A DNA stretch of 64,000 nt from Saposhnikovia divaricata. Its lineage: Eukaryota; Streptophyta; Magnoliopsida; Apiales; Apiaceae. Each line of letters starts with the position of its first letter. Position 1 is the stretch's first letter. Position numbers and translations under genes: made by a program. Below, piece by piece: positions 45,863 through 58,363 of the stretch. The DNA lies in assembly GCA_036435485.1 (NCBI GenBank), contig CM071598.1:43600501-43664500 (forward strand), written 5' to 3'. The notes under the pieces are model-generated. The model had not been told where the DNA came from, did no database searches, and saw only the letters and a program-made list of their open reading frames with translations.

Positions 45863-46271
45863 ATATAAAATTTGGAATTTACTCTCTTTATATAATTGAA
45901 GTTAGAATTTTGGTTTCAAATAAGAGCGGCTCGAAACGTATTAGCTATTAGAATTTGATACTGAAGTCATAATTTTTTTTTTATTTTTACGGTTCGATTT
46001 TATGGATAAAAAATATTATATAAGTCTTTATAATATATGTTAAAAAGTTGGGATTTCGGTTTTAACGAGAGAGCGGCTCAATCGAAAGAATCGTATTTAA
46101 CAAGAAATTGATTTATTAGAGAAGATTATTTAATTATTAAAATGTAATATTAATATTATAATATAACATAAATTTATTGAATTTTTTTAAAAATAAAAAT
46201 TAAAACGCCGCCGCGAAGCGCGGCTTTATCAACTAGTTCAATAAATTTTACATAATTGATATTTTATATTA

Positions 46272-48168
46272 CTAGCTTAAAGCCCGTGCGATGCACGGAT
46301 TTTTTTATTTTAATATTATATAAATTTTTTCATTTATTTATATTAATTTTTTAAAAGATGAATTTTGGAGGCTTACATTATTATATGAGATGATTTGATA
46401 ATAATTATAGAAATATTATCCATGATATTTCTAGAAATGGAAGGATTTGAGTTGGAAAATATAGAAAAGATGATAGGTTTTAATTGAAAAAGGTAATCGA
46501 TTAATTATTGATAATTATAAAATTATTATTTTTATTAAATAGAATGCATGTGATACGATTAGAAAAAGATAGGATTTAGTTAGAGAAAATTAAAAGGGAA
46601 ACATGTTATAGGTGAAAAATATAATTTATTAGTTTATAGCAATTATAATTTAATTACCTTATTTACTAAATACAATTGCATGAAATATTTTTAGAAAAGG
46701 AGAAATTAATATTGTCCGTGATATTTCTACTAAAAGAAGGAATTTAGTTAAAAAAATATAGAAAAGATGATACGTTTTAGTTGAAAATGGTAATCGATTA
46801 ATTATTAATATTAAAATATTATTAGTTTATTTTATTAAATAAAACCTCCATTGATATAATTAGAAAAAGAGAGATTTTAGTTAGAGAAAATAAAAAGGTA
46901 ACGTGAAAATAAAAAAAAATACATGATTTATGTGAAAAAAGTAATTGATTAGCTTATATAATTATAATTTAATTATGTCATTTTACTAAATAAAAATGCT
47001 CATAGTTTTTACAAAATGAGAAATTAATGTTGCCCGTGATATTTCTAGGAAAAAATGGAGTTTAATTAGAAAAATTAGAAAAGATGATACGTTTTAGCTG
47101 AAAAGGTAATCGGTTAATTATTAGTATTATAATATTATTATTTTATTTTATTAAATAGAAACATCCATGATATAACTGGAGAAAAATAGAGATTTTAATA
47201 AGAGAAAAGAAAAAAAGGTACCGTGTTTTGGTTGAAAAAGTTAACCGTTCATGCTATAATTGGAAAAAGAGAGATGTTAATTAGAGAAAAAAAGAAAAGG
47301 TGACGTGTTTTGGGTGAAAAAGGTAATTGATTAGTTAATAGTAATTATAATATAATTATGTTATTTTATTAAACAAAACTGCTCGTACTATTTTAAAAAA
47401 AAAGAGATATTTTAGTTAAATAAAATGTGAAAGGTATTCTATTTTACTTGAAAAAGGAAATTCTTTAGCTATTGAAAAATAGAAAAGGTAATATGTCTAA
47501 CTTGAAAAAGGAAATCGATTAATAAAGGAGAAATTTTAGTTAGATAAAATATAAAGGGATATTATATTTTATCAGAAAAAAGAAATTATTTAGTTTTTGA
47601 AAAAGAGAAAAGATAATATGTTTAACCTCAAGAAGTAAATTTATTAGTTAGTAGAAAAGGTAATATGTCTAACATGAAAAAGGAAATTGATTAATAAAGG
47701 AGAAATTTTAGTTAGATAAAATATTAAAGGATATTGTATTTTAGGAAATTAGTTAGTTAGATAAAATATAAAGGGATATTATATTTTATCAAAAAAAGGA
47801 AATTATTTAGTTTTTGAAAAAGAGAAAAGATAATATGTTTAACCTCAATAAGGAAATTGATTAGTTAGAAATTGATTAGTTAGTATAAAAGATAATATGT
47901 CTAACCTGAAAAAGGAAATTGATTAATAAAGGAGAAATTTTAGTTAGATAAAATATAAAAAGATATTGTATTTTTAGGAAATTAGTTAGTTCTTGAAAAA
48001 TAGAAAAGATAATATGTTTAAACTCAAGAAAGAAATTGATTAGTTAGTAGATCTGTAATTAAGTAAGGGTAAATAAATAAGTAAAATCAACAGGTACCGT
48101 ACCGACCAACCGACTAACCAAACCAAATTTTTAATGTTTCGGCTTTTATATATATATATAATAGTAGG
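46272..48168 (-). mobile_element. Family 1 Helitron, minus strand
   Basis: The minus-strand 3' end is CTAGCTTAAAGCCCGTGCGA at 46272, with a CCGTGCGATGCACGG hairpin. The right end near 48168 reads GTTTCGGCTTTTATATATA. The interior has many AGGTAAT / AAAAAGG words and a tandem GGAGAAATTTTAGTTAGATA segment repeated three times at about 47525-48000. Non-coding. Confidence 0.6.
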
Positions 48169-48586
48169 CTTTTATATGTAACTATAGATAACTAATACGG
48201 TTGAAGATGGTATTAATTCTGATATGCCCAACAGATCATCCAAGTTTTGTTTCATTACATATTAGCCGAAAACAGATGGTATTTTGAGCATATTTTTCTA
48301 ATGAAATAAAATTTGGTGGTTTATAGCATATGTAGCAGCTATATAGGATGGTGGTCATCAAATTGTTGTCTCTCCTCAGAAAACGGAATGATTTATTTTA
48401 GAAATCTCTTCTCTAACCATGCATGTGCTTCCCCTCTTTCTCTCTTAGTAAATAATCCACCATAATCCTCATCAAAATACACCCACACAACTGTGTGCAT
48501 GGATAAATGGATTTAGTAATAATTAATTAACTAATGTATATATTTGTGATTGATATGATTGAAATGTAAAGGTTTCTCAATTATTA
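48169..48586 (+). promoter_or_regulatory. Upstream region of the transporter gene
   Basis: Unique-looking sequence between the Helitron and the ATG at 48587, with a CT-rich stretch at about 48428-48446 that may be part of the 5' leader. No TATA box was placed with confidence. The whole promoter sits within about 420 bp of transposon sequence. Confidence 0.35.
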
Positions 48587-51500
48587 ATGGAGTGGAGTTC
48601 TATTCGATCAATTCTTTCCATCTTACAATGGTGGGGTTTCAATGTTACTGTCATTATAATGAACAAATGGATTTTTCAGGTCTGTATATATCACTCCGTC
48701 TCCATTATCACCTTCCATTTCAATTTCTTTCTCTATATATCACTTATTATAATTTTTGTTTTCTTGTATTTTTTATGGCATTATCATAATTGGGTTTTCT
48801 TGAATGTGACTATTATTTGCTTAATTTGACATCATACTTCTTTTTTCATATTCCATTTTGCATGTACAATGAGGGCAATTTCGTTTGTAATCATATAGCC
48901 TATAACTTATATCTGCATTTGACAGTGCTGTGGTCGATAGAAATAAAGGTGTGTGGAAACACCGATAAATATTTGGTAAATACATAATAAAACAAGTCTT
49001 AGGTTGAAGGTCGAAAAGGGGTTAATATTAATCATTAATTTTAGAATTTTTGGTGAAGGTAAGGGTTATTTTTGCTGGAAAAAAATTTAGCTTTTCTCGT
49101 AACTACAGATGGTATTGTATCCGAGCTTCTAAAGAAGACAATGATGGTGTTATTGAACGTTGCTTTAAACTGATGGAAGCTAAACTGGTTTTACTGTCTG
49201 GAAAGGAAATGATAGTACTCTGGGTGTTGGTAGAAGTAGAACAAGTTTCACCCCAAGGCTCTAGTTGTTACGCTTATTAGTTAAGATTACCTCAAATGAG
49301 CTTCATCTCCTAAAAACCTTATATCACTATAGACTAAATTACAAATCTTTAGGCGAAACTTTTGACAAATGTCATGGTTGTTCCTTTAACTGCTAGCCTG
49401 GTAAGAGCACGCACCAAGACCTCATATCAGCAAAATTGGTTTAATCAAACTGTCTATTTTGACGTTGTCCCCTACTCCCTTTTATGGACTTAAAGCTGTT
49501 CACTTGGCTTGTAAAAGGTCATAAGTTTTGTTGTATGATTCCCGGGAATAAACTAAAACAGTATATCATAAAACAGAAAGTTTAAGATTGAAATGGATTC
49601 AGAAAAAATGCTATGAGACTTGGCAAAGTACACTTTAATAAAATTAATAAGAACTTATAAAGATCTATATACTCTGTAGCAATCTATTTCAGCTTGTTAT
49701 CTAATTTCAAATAATTCTTATTTTCAGTGTCATAAATTACTGGAATAGCTTTCGTCTCAGCCTGTTTGATCTTCAAAATTTTAGATTCTTAATTCTCTAT
49801 TTAAACTGAATTTAGTAAATTACAAAAAAATATTTGAATTTAGTGCTGATGGTTTAATAGTATATCTGTAGTTACTTCAGTGCATAATAGAACAGCAGAA
49901 CTGGATATTTGTTGCCACATAGTTAATTCCTCTATTGATAGGTGTGATTTGCATCCCCTCCCTCTTCAGTTAAACAAATTCCTATTCCCGCTTCGTTTTT
50001 ATAGTTTTATCGTAATTTTGTACACATTCCTTTTGCATTTTATACAATTACATACAAAGTAATTAGCATTTTGACTCTCAACATTTGTCGGCAGCTCTGT
50101 TTGTCCAGATCAGAAAAAACACAGGTGTTTAAATTTCTTACAGTGTAGTTAAATTGAAGTTATTTTTCAATTTCCTACCGTGTTCAACCGAATTTTCTTT
50201 TAAATTTATATATTAAGATATTATTGCTTGTTATGCTGTAATCTAAATGGAAGCTGGGACTATGTTCTTGTGTGGAAGCCTGTCAATTGCTCTAGTATTT
50301 CTTAAACTGTACATTTAAATTTCATTTAGTAATACATACAATTTACTACTGTCAAACAAGTTTACCACATCTTATTGATTCTGATTGTTATTCTTCCTTG
50401 ATTTACAGAAATTGGACTTTAAGTTCCCTTTGTCAGTTTCATGTATACACTTCATATGTTCTGCTTTTGGTGCCTACCTGGTTATTAAAGTATTAAGGCT
50501 GAAGCCACTAGTAATAGTCGACCCCGAAGATGTTTGGAGAAGGGTGTTCCCGATGTCCGTTATTTTTTGTATCAACATAGTATTAGGGAATGTAAGCTTG
50601 CGGTACATTCCTGTTTCCTTCATGCAAACCATCAAGTCATTTACACCTGCAACTACAGGTTGAGTTTGCAATATCAAATTACATTTACTTTTTCCCTTGT
50701 ATAAAGTTCCGTTAATGAATCTAAACTTTTCCATTTTGCACAGTTATTTTGCAGTGGCTAGTCTGGAGAAAGTACTTCGACTGGAGAATTTGGGCTTCAC
50801 TTATTCCTATTGTCGGAGGAATTCTTGTCACTTCTGTTACCGAACTAAGCTTTAATCTACTTGGATTTTGTGCGGCCTTGTTTGGCTGTATTGCCACTTC
50901 AACCAAAACTATCCTTGCTGAATCATTGCTGCATGGGTACAAGTTTGATAGGTATTATACCAACTCTCTCTGGCAAAAGCTTTAGTTTGTGTGTTGATCA
51001 AATTTTGAGGTATGTAATAATGGGACCTAGTAATACTAGGTTTATGTTTGTATATGCATTAGGATTACTTTAATTCTCACGGCAACAAATTTAATCCCTT
51101 CTCTTTATCTTCAGCATAAATACAGTGTACTACATGGCACCTTTTGCAACAATGATCTTGGCAGTGCCGGCATTAATACTTGAAGGAGCTGGGGTTTGGG
51201 AATGGTTCACCACATGCCAAACACTCTTTTCTTCCCTCGTAATTATAATAAGCTCTGGCATAATGGCATTCTGCCTTAACTTCTCTATCTTTTATGTTAT
51301 TCATTCAACAACTGCAGTGACATTTAATGTAGCTGGAAATCTTAAGGTAAGGTCAAGTACATCAAAGTTAATTTCATGCACCCTATTTTATCAACTAGTA
51401 TATGTTGTTGCCTCCATTGTCATAAGAATGCCTACTGTAACATTATACAGCAGTAGGTTAGTTACTTGTCAACAGATATATATCACAAATGTTCTCTGTT

Positions 51501-51722
51501 TGACAGGTTGCAGTTGCTGTAACATTTTCATGGCTGATATTCCGTAATCCCATTTCGCTTATGAATGCCATTGGGTGTTCGATAACACTTGTAGGGTGTA
51601 CATTTTACGGGTATGTGAGGCAGTTGATCACCCAAGCAGGAAGTCCTCGTACTCCTCGGTCTCCACAAACTCGAGCAGACCTTATCCCTCTTGTAAAAGA
51701 GACCAAGGTTGCAGCTAGTTAG
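48587..51722 (+). CDS. UDP-GALT1: UDP-galactose transporter 1-like Golgi nucleotide-sugar transporter
   Basis: Five exons, all GT-AG: 48587-48679, 50409-50658, 50744-50951, 51115-51346, 51507-51722. They total 999 nt (332 residues) and all phases close. The product is a member of the triose-phosphate/nucleotide-sugar transporter (DMT) family, with about ten membrane helices. Highly conserved segments include LQWWGFNVTVIIMNKWIFQ, IPVSFMQTIKSFTPATT, LQWLVWRKYFDWRIWASL and HSTTAVTFNVAGNLKVAVAV. As I recall it, the Arabidopsis relative (At1g77610; paralogue GONST5) is 336 residues and exchanges UDP-galactose across the Golgi membrane to supply galactosyltransferases. The C-terminus is short and hydrophilic (KETKVAAS). 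Intron 1 is 1.73 kb. No disabling change is seen. Substrate assignment is by similarity only. Confidence 0.92.
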
Positions 51723-51939
51723 TTGTCAAGTTTTAGATGGAAGGTGGGTACAGGAAGTATGATATGTAAAGAGAACGTGAAATACATACTCTCTTTGTTC
51801 CAAGCCTGAAGCCTCGCACCAGTCTTTTGTAAAAACTAATGTTACGATACAATTTTCTTTAGCTTATTAGCTTTTATGAAATTGCTTTATGTATTCTTTT
51901 TTGTATATAAATTTGTTGTCAGAAAGATAGGTTGCTGTG

Positions 51940-52740
51940 AAAAATTGCCCAAAATACCTACATTTTGGGTACCCACTGACTGAATTACCCACGCACGGAA
52001 AAGGCGATCAAAATACCCAACTGATACGCTACTCACAAAGGCGTGACCAAAACTCCGGCGACCAAAACTCGATTTGGGCATTTCGTTTCCGACGAATCAA
52101 ACGTTACAAAACTAGTATAGATGTGTAAAGGGTGAAGTGACGAATCTATTGATATGCATAACGTGCCTGAAAAACACGGGAGGGGGGTGAACGGAGGGAG
52201 AGAAAACTGGTATGCCGGAATCGCGATTTAAAATGTAAAACAAGAGATCCCGGATTCTGGAAAATGAAATGGTATGAAACTTGTATAGGATTGTAGACGG
52301 TTAAGAGGCGGTTCGATTGGTGTTTATTTTGTGACCGGAAGACCACGAGAGAGGGCTGAACGAAGAGAGGGAGAGAAGTCGCCGGCAATCGCTAAATTCG
52401 CCATTGGGGGAGAGCTCGCGGAAAGTGACGGATGACGTCATCTGATGTCATCACGCATGTCGCATATGCGGGTCATCTGTTGCGCCGTTACAGAATGCGT
52501 ATCTCAAAGATATGCATTGATTCCGTAGGCGTATTAACATACTTACTAGTTGTGGTAGGCGTATCCCATAAATTACTCCTCCCTTATGGGCGTATCCGAG
52601 GACACTCCTATGTGATAGGCGTATTCCGTGGATATTTTGGGTGGCTGTTCGCGAATCTGGGCATTTTGGACAAGAAATAATAAAAAGTGGGTAGAACGGG
52701 CAATCACCCGGTTGCAGTGGAGGAATTTTGAGTAAAAAGC
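51940..52740. repeat. Unclassified repeat with GCCCAAAATAC-type ends
   Basis: Lies just after the transporter 3' UTR. The left end reads ATTGCCCAAAATACC and the right region has GGGCATTTTGGAC, a loose inverted match. The inner part includes a CTCTCTCC/GGAGGGAG-rich segment and a cluster of GGCGTAT words (52520-52635). The GC content is higher than its surroundings. No protein is recognisable. It may be a non-autonomous DNA transposon. Confidence 0.35.
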
Positions 52741-52837
52741 TTCTCGTGTTAAATTTTTTATTTGTTTGAAAAATATATTTCCTTATTTTATTGTTACTCA
52801 TAAACTATATGTTTAATTAATCTATTATTACTCATAT

Positions 52838-53520
52838 TAGCTTAAAACCCGTGGATGTTCACAAATGTTCTTTAATCTAATGAAAACTTTTTTTCAATTT
52901 GAATTATAAAATTTAAGATATGAATTTGTAGGCTTAAAAGTTTAAATGGTATGATATGATATATATGTTATTCGTGATATTTTTATAAAATGATGAATTT
53001 TAGTTTGAAAATATAAAAAAGATGATATATTTTAGATGAAAAACGTAATCGGTTAGTTATTAGTTATTATAATATTATTTTATTTTACATAAATAAAACT
53101 ACCTGAATAGGTTTTACTGGTGAAAATTAAAAACAATGGAAAAGGTAGCGTATTTTAACTGAAAAAGGGAATTAGTTAATTATTAGTAATTATAATTATA
53201 ATTATAATATTTGATTTTAGTAAATAGAATTGTTTATAGTGTTTTTAGAAAAGGAAAAATTTTAGTTACATAAAATATAAAAGATAATATATTTTACGTG
53301 AAAAAAGAAATTAATTAGTTATATATTGAAAAATAGAAAAGGTGACATATTTTACCTGAAAAAAGAAATCTAATAGTTATTAGTAACTATAAAATATTTT
53401 AGGAATGGTAATTAAGTAAAAATAACATGTACCGTTAAATATAGGTAAATAAGTAAATTCAACTATATCAACCAAACTTTTAATATTTTGACTTTTATAA
53501 CCCGTGCAAAGCACTGATTT
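52838..53520 (-). mobile_element. Degenerate family 1 Helitron
   Basis: The minus-strand 3' end is TTAGCTTAAAACCCGTGGATG near 52838, with a decayed hairpin. The other end is AATATTTTGACTTTTATAAC at about 53500, where a second decayed terminus (CCCGTGCAAAGCACTG) begins. Non-coding. Confidence 0.5.
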
Positions 53521-53747
53521 TTTATATATGTAATAAATTTTAATTTATGTTATAATTTTATTTTTCTAAAATCATTATTTTCAATAATTTATTTTAATTC
53601 AAATTTAAAATTTTAATATAAATTTAATTAATGATATGCATGAATTAAACCTTATATTGTAAAATTCTAAAATAAATATGTCGTTGACGGAATTTGAACC
53701 TTGAAATTTTGGTAAATTAATTTTATCATAATATATATATATATATA

Positions 53748-54127
53748 GGCCTTTGTTCCATACAGAACACTCTTATATAACAAACAATAAAGAACACTAT
53801 AAAATCATTTATTCCAATAGATCCATTGGCCCCGCCAGGGGCACCCAATACAAAAAGTTCTTATTTTTTTATCTTCTATCCATTCAGCAAAAAAAATTAA
53901 AAAAAAATTTTTTTGAAAAAAATCACCGTTCATGATGACGTCACTGCTGATGTCATCATGAACAGTGATTTTTCCAAAAAAAAAAATTTTAATTTTTTTT
54001 TACTAAATGCATAGAAGATAAAAAAATAAGAACTTTTTGTATTGGGTGTCATGACGGAACTCTTATATTGAATTAAATATGAGGTGTTCTTTATTGTTCT
54101 TTATATAAGATGTTCTTCATGGAGTGC

Positions 54128-54131
<4 letters not shown>
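53748..54131 (+). mobile_element. Group A foldback MITE, copy A6
   Basis: Starts GGCCTTTGTTCCATACAGAA and ends CATGGAGTGCAACT. It is flanked by TA repeats, the right one about 45 bp. The GC box GGCCCCGCCAGGGGC is at 53828-53842. The centre is CATGATGACGTCACTGCTGA. Confidence 0.8.
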
Positions 54132-54180
<49 letters not shown>

Positions 54181-54517
54181 CTAACGATTCTGATTTTTTG
54201 CTAAAAATTTAACGGTCATTATACATTGTATATGGATTTCTATTATATTTTGTTAGTTATTAGAAGATATACTGTGATATTTTTGGATATATATTAATTA
54301 TTGCAAAATTGTGTTTTAAATTAATTTAATGTTTTGGTTTAAAAAGAAATATTGTTAATTAGAAGATACGATATTTTAGGTGTTCTTAAAAGGTTATATC
54401 AAAAGTTAACGCCTTTAATTTAAAAAAGACAATCGGCTAATTATCATTAATTATTATTTTATTATTGACTTTAATAATTAGGATGACCATGCCGAAGCCG
54501 GACCGAAAAACTTTCAA

Positions 54518-55674
54518 TGCCCGTGCAATGCATGGATTTCTTTTATTATGTTAAATTTTTTATTTAATATTACAATTATGTTTTTATATGATCATTATTT
54601 TAATTTTTTTTAATTTAATATAATATATCCATGCTTACGGATAATACTAATGTTTCCTTATTATAAACAATATATACGGATTTTTAATATATTTTATTAA
54701 TAATTGGAAAATATTCTGTGATATTTTTGGATATCTATTAATTGTTGGAAGATATTGTACTGTTTTAGATGTTTATAAAATGTAATATCTTCAACTAAAA
54801 GTAAATGGAAAAAAGGCAATCGTTAATTACCATTAATTATATTATATTATTTATTTTAATAATTAGGATAACTAAACCGAAAAACATATTATTTATATTA
54901 ATTGTAAGATTAGTTTTAAATTAAAACGGTAACGTGTTTTAATTAGAAAGGAAATATTAATTTCATTAATTATAGGGACCTTATTTTTGGAAAGAAGATA
55001 TTTTAGTTAGAAAAGTTACAAACGGTAATATCTGAAAAAGGTATATGGTTAGTTATTATTTAGGAGAAAATGAGATATTTTAGTTAGAAAATGTAGAAAC
55101 TATATTACTTCCTCTGTCCCACCCATTTATTTACATGTTTTCAGCACTGTTTGACACGCATTTTAAGGCTCTTGTAAAGAATAGTTCCAGCATTTATTTT
55201 TTTTAAAAAAATTTTGAATAAAAAATTAAACATTAAATTTTTATTCAGAAGAAAAAAATTAAAAATAAATTATGGAACTATGCATTATAAGATCTTTAAA
55301 ATGCGTTTAGAGCCCTCTATCCCAAACGTAAACAATTCATTGGGACAGAGGGAGTACCTTTTAGCTGGAAAAAATAAATAATTAGTTATTAGTAATTATA
55401 ATATTTTTAGTTTATTTCATTAATTCGATGAACCATATTTTTGAAAAGAAGAGATTTTAGTTAGAAAAGGTAATAGCTAAAAAAGGTAATTGGTTAGTTA
55501 TTATTTAGTAAAAGTGTTAGGAAGAGCTATGTGTAATATTTAGAGAAAAGATTGTGTTTTCTTTTTTTATAATTAAGCAAAATAGTTAAGGGTAATAAAG
55601 TAAATAATTAAATAAGGTAAGTATTGTACCGTATCAAAACTTTTAATGTTTCGTCTTTTATAATATAGTATAGA
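54518..55674 (-). mobile_element. Family 1 Helitron, minus strand, with MITE insertion
   Basis: The left terminus has GCCCGTGCAATGCATGGATT. The right end at 55674 is TTATAATATAGTATAGA-T, the 5' terminus on the minus strand. A Stowaway-like MITE lies inside. Non-coding. Confidence 0.55.
55108..55354. mobile_element. Stowaway-like MITE
   Basis: Terminal inverted repeats CTTCCTCTGTCCC and GGGACAGAGGGAG are flanked by TA on both sides (55106-55107 and 55355-55356), the Tc1/mariner Stowaway pattern. Length 247 bp. Most of the interior is also inverted-repeat. Confidence 0.85.
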
Positions 55675-55819
55675 TTATAAATTTGTTAGACTTTGATCAC
55701 AAATTTAATATATGTAATAGGGATTGATGTGCGTGAGGATGAACTCAGGTTTTACCTGAGGTTAAAAGATTTTCAATACAAATATAAGAGTATTTAGGTA
55801 AATTATTGAAAAAAAATTG

Positions 55820-56470
55820 ATATTTACCGAAATATAAGGGTATTTCGGTTTTTTTACCGAAATTACCGAAATATATAAAATATAATATTATACATATATA
55901 TTATATACATTAATACATATGTATAGTTCAAATTAGTTCAAATTAAATAAGTCGATTCAATTAACTGATTAGATGCACAGTTCAAATGATTAGTCTGCAG
56001 TGCAGTACTGTAATTTATCGATTATTGATAGATAAAGAGGAGCTGAAACCTGAATATGATTGTAAGTATGATATTTGTTGGAACCAGGTTTTTGTCACTC
56101 CACTGAGCATACTTGGCGTTAGCTCTATAATGTGTAGTATGGTGAGTACTGAGTAGGCACTTCTATAATTAGTTTAGAAGTTGCATTATAAGAATTTATA
56201 ATTAACTTAGCTATCTAACGGTGAAATGTTTAAGTGACTATAACAAATTTCTCGAAATTTTTTTTTTTTCTTATTTGGTTATTTAATTTGGTATTCGGTT
56301 TTAACGGAAATAAAAATCTTGGTTCGGTAAAATATCCGAAATTATTTCAGTTTACTAATCGTTTATTGTTTTGATCTTATTCAATATTTCTGTTATTTCG
56401 GTTTTCGGTAATTCGGTTCGGATATAACCGAATAATCAACCGAGAAAATTACCAAAATATCTATTTTTGA
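55820..56470. repeat. CCGAAAT / TTTCGGT-rich repeat region
   Basis: Short words TACCGAAAT, TTTCGGTTTT and AATTCGGTTCGG recur in both orientations at 55830-55875 and 56285-56450. They form local hairpins. No coding content is seen. Confidence 0.4.
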
Positions 56471-56720
56471 GACAAATTTGCCCAAATTACTGAAAAGCGG
56501 ATTTGTGACCCTTTTTACTTACTGAATACGGAACATCGTCTTCCGCATCTACCTACAACACGGAGTACAGTGTAGCGTATTATAGTATATATTAACATAG
56601 ACTCAGAAGATGGATGTCAGGCTCCTCCCTCCATTAACATAGATTGTGCTAGGCCGTCTCTCCTCTGTATCTCTCTCTGCTCCTCTCCTCTATCTCTCTC
56701 CCTTCTCATATGTTTTCCCT

Positions 56721-56734
56721 GGCCCCGCAGGGGC
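56721..56734. repeat. Isolated GC box outside a recognisable foldback element
   Basis: GGCCCCGCAGGGGC lies just beside the kelch relic. No TA repeat or group A-D terminus is seen nearby. Confidence 0.6.
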
Positions 56735-56774
56735 GTCAACCAACTCGGTTGAATGACTCGGTAATCAGCAAGAA

Positions 56775-57121
56775 ACACAATGATTCAACGAAAAGCAGAG
56801 CCAGGCATATGGAAAGGGAGGGTCAGGCAGGAGTTCCCACTTGTCCTCGGTGGGATTATATCTCTCAAACAAGTTGTTACAAGCTGTACTAGGCATCGGA
56901 TTGTAATAAGAATCGTGAGGGACGGATCCGTGAACATAAATGAGGCCGTGAGCGGAGAAGACGCAATGTGTGAGCTTAGGAGCGTTGAGGGAGGCGACAG
57001 AGCTTTGGGTCCGGGTGGTCGATGTCGAGGAAACGAACAATCAGCTTTGATTCATAAGGGATTTCAGGAAGGCTATCTACTCGCCCAAATAAGAGGATGT
57101 ATCCACCCCCAAAAGAAGTAG
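56775..57121 (-). pseudogene. Kelch-repeat protein gene fragment
   Basis: Minus-strand sequence encodes pieces of kelch repeats: FGGGYILLFGR in one frame at about 57080-57118, and HGLIYVHGS followed by FERYNPTEDKWELLPDPP in another at about 56790-56960. The two are separated by a frameshift. There is no complete domain or start codon. It is most likely a captured or decayed exon of an F-box/kelch or kelch-only gene. Confidence 0.6.
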
Positions 57122-57129
57122 ATACGAGA

Positions 57130-57330
57130 CCCAGTTTGAACATTGTCTTCCGTGATATACTTAATACGCTTCACGTATCACCGTGATATGGGCTAATACG
57201 TTACACGGATCATCGTGATAGGATGAATACGGTGGACGGTGTTCCGTAATAAGCTAGTACGGTGGACGGTGTTCCGTATTAAGTTAATACGGTGCACGAA
57301 ACACCGTATCCCGTCGTTATTTAGGGCCAA
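57130..57330. repeat. Degenerate ACGGTG / CCGTATTA short repeats
   Basis: The words AATACGGTGGACGGTGTTCC and CACCGTATC recur at irregular spacing between 57140 and 57315, with hairpin potential (GGTGTTCCGTATTA / TAATACGGTGCACGAAACACC). They follow the kelch relic. Confidence 0.5.
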
Positions 57331-57339
57331 ATATTTGGA

Positions 57340-58035
57340 ACTCAGTATTTTGGGCAAACAGTATTTATTTTTGATTATTTTGGGCCTTCGCCCTAATCAA
57401 CCCTAGTTTTGATTATCAAAATACCCTTCTTATTATTTGAAAATAGTTCGAATAACAACCAAATACAATTTTAATTTATGAGGGATTTTGTCCAAAACTT
57501 TGGTAATCGATAATCTGGTCCTCAATACGACAAAATAAATAAGAACGCCTAGATATTAAAATAAATAGATGAAAACTATTGGATCTAGCATGAAAAATCT
57601 TTTATATTTTATTATGTAAACTAAAAAGTGTATTTATATAAAAATACGAAAAAGTGTATGTCAATGATTTAAATCATATATTATTAATTAGATTTTCTAA
57701 ATTGAATAGGATTATCAATGTAGATCTTGAGATTCTGAGTGTTTTTATTTGGATAATAATTTATAAATCATCACTAAATTAAAGATAACTTTATGACCTT
57801 CACGTGAGCTATAAAATCATCCAAATCTGATTTTTAAATCTCAAAATAAAGTTCAAATAGTAAATCTCAAGATAAATTTTTATTTTTTAATATGTTGGCC
57901 ATAAGATTTTAGACTCATAAAAATCTAATTTACATATTAAAAATTATATTATTCCTTTCTAATAAGAAAAACAATCAAATAGGAATTAACATAAATAAAA
58001 AATAATATTAAATAGGTTTTAGACGCTCACTTTAT
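57340..58035. other. AT-rich intergenic DNA
   Basis: No gene, RNA or named repeat is seen. Confidence 0.3.
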
Positions 58036-58039
58036 TCTG

Positions 58040-58323
58040 GGGTTTTTTTCAAAAATACCCATCCTTCAATTTTTTTTTTTTTAAAATATTACCACTTTTA
58101 AAACTATTTATAAAAATACCTTTCTTTAAAATTCTTTTTTCAAAAATACTATCTTTTGTATTCAGTTGCATATGCAACTTGTTTTACACTTTTTTTTAGG
58201 GTGGGGTGATTTTGGTGGATTTGGGTTACAAGGCCCTGCCAGGGGCCATATTCAACTGAATGCAACTGAAAAATGAAAGTTCCAACTTCCAGTTTTCAGT
58301 TATCATTTTCGACCTCTTTTATG

Positions 58324-58325
<2 letters not shown>
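58040..58325 (-). mobile_element. Group E element, left arm
   Basis: Inverted counterpart of about 59290-59640, sharing AGTTGCATATGCAACTTGTT, GGTGATTTTGGTGGATTTGG and TCAGTTTTC segments. The GC box GGCCCTGCCAGGGGCC is at 58232-58247. The arm ends in the TA repeat where the group D element was inserted. Confidence 0.6.

Positions 58326-58360
<35 letters not shown>

Positions 58361-58363
<3 letters not shown>

Larger units (their letters stand above)
41689..46238. mobile_element. Pair of inverted family 2 Helitrons with nested insertions
   Basis: The left copy has its minus-strand 3' end at about 41690 (CTAGTCGATAAAGCCGCGCT). The right copy has its plus-strand 3' end at about 46236 (GCGGCTTTATCAACTAG-T). 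Inner sequences pair as inverted repeats, for example the segments around 42360-42600 and 44220-44460. The right copy is split by a family 1 Helitron at 44692-45862. Tandem TTCGAACTC/CCAATAGAACTTTTAATC units fill about 43000-43745. No coding sequence is seen. Confidence 0.55.

Noticed and set aside
52146..52801. Open frames of 80-116 codons downstream of the transporter gene
   Set aside because: They lie in a non-coding repeat, overlap on both strands and show no recognisable motif.
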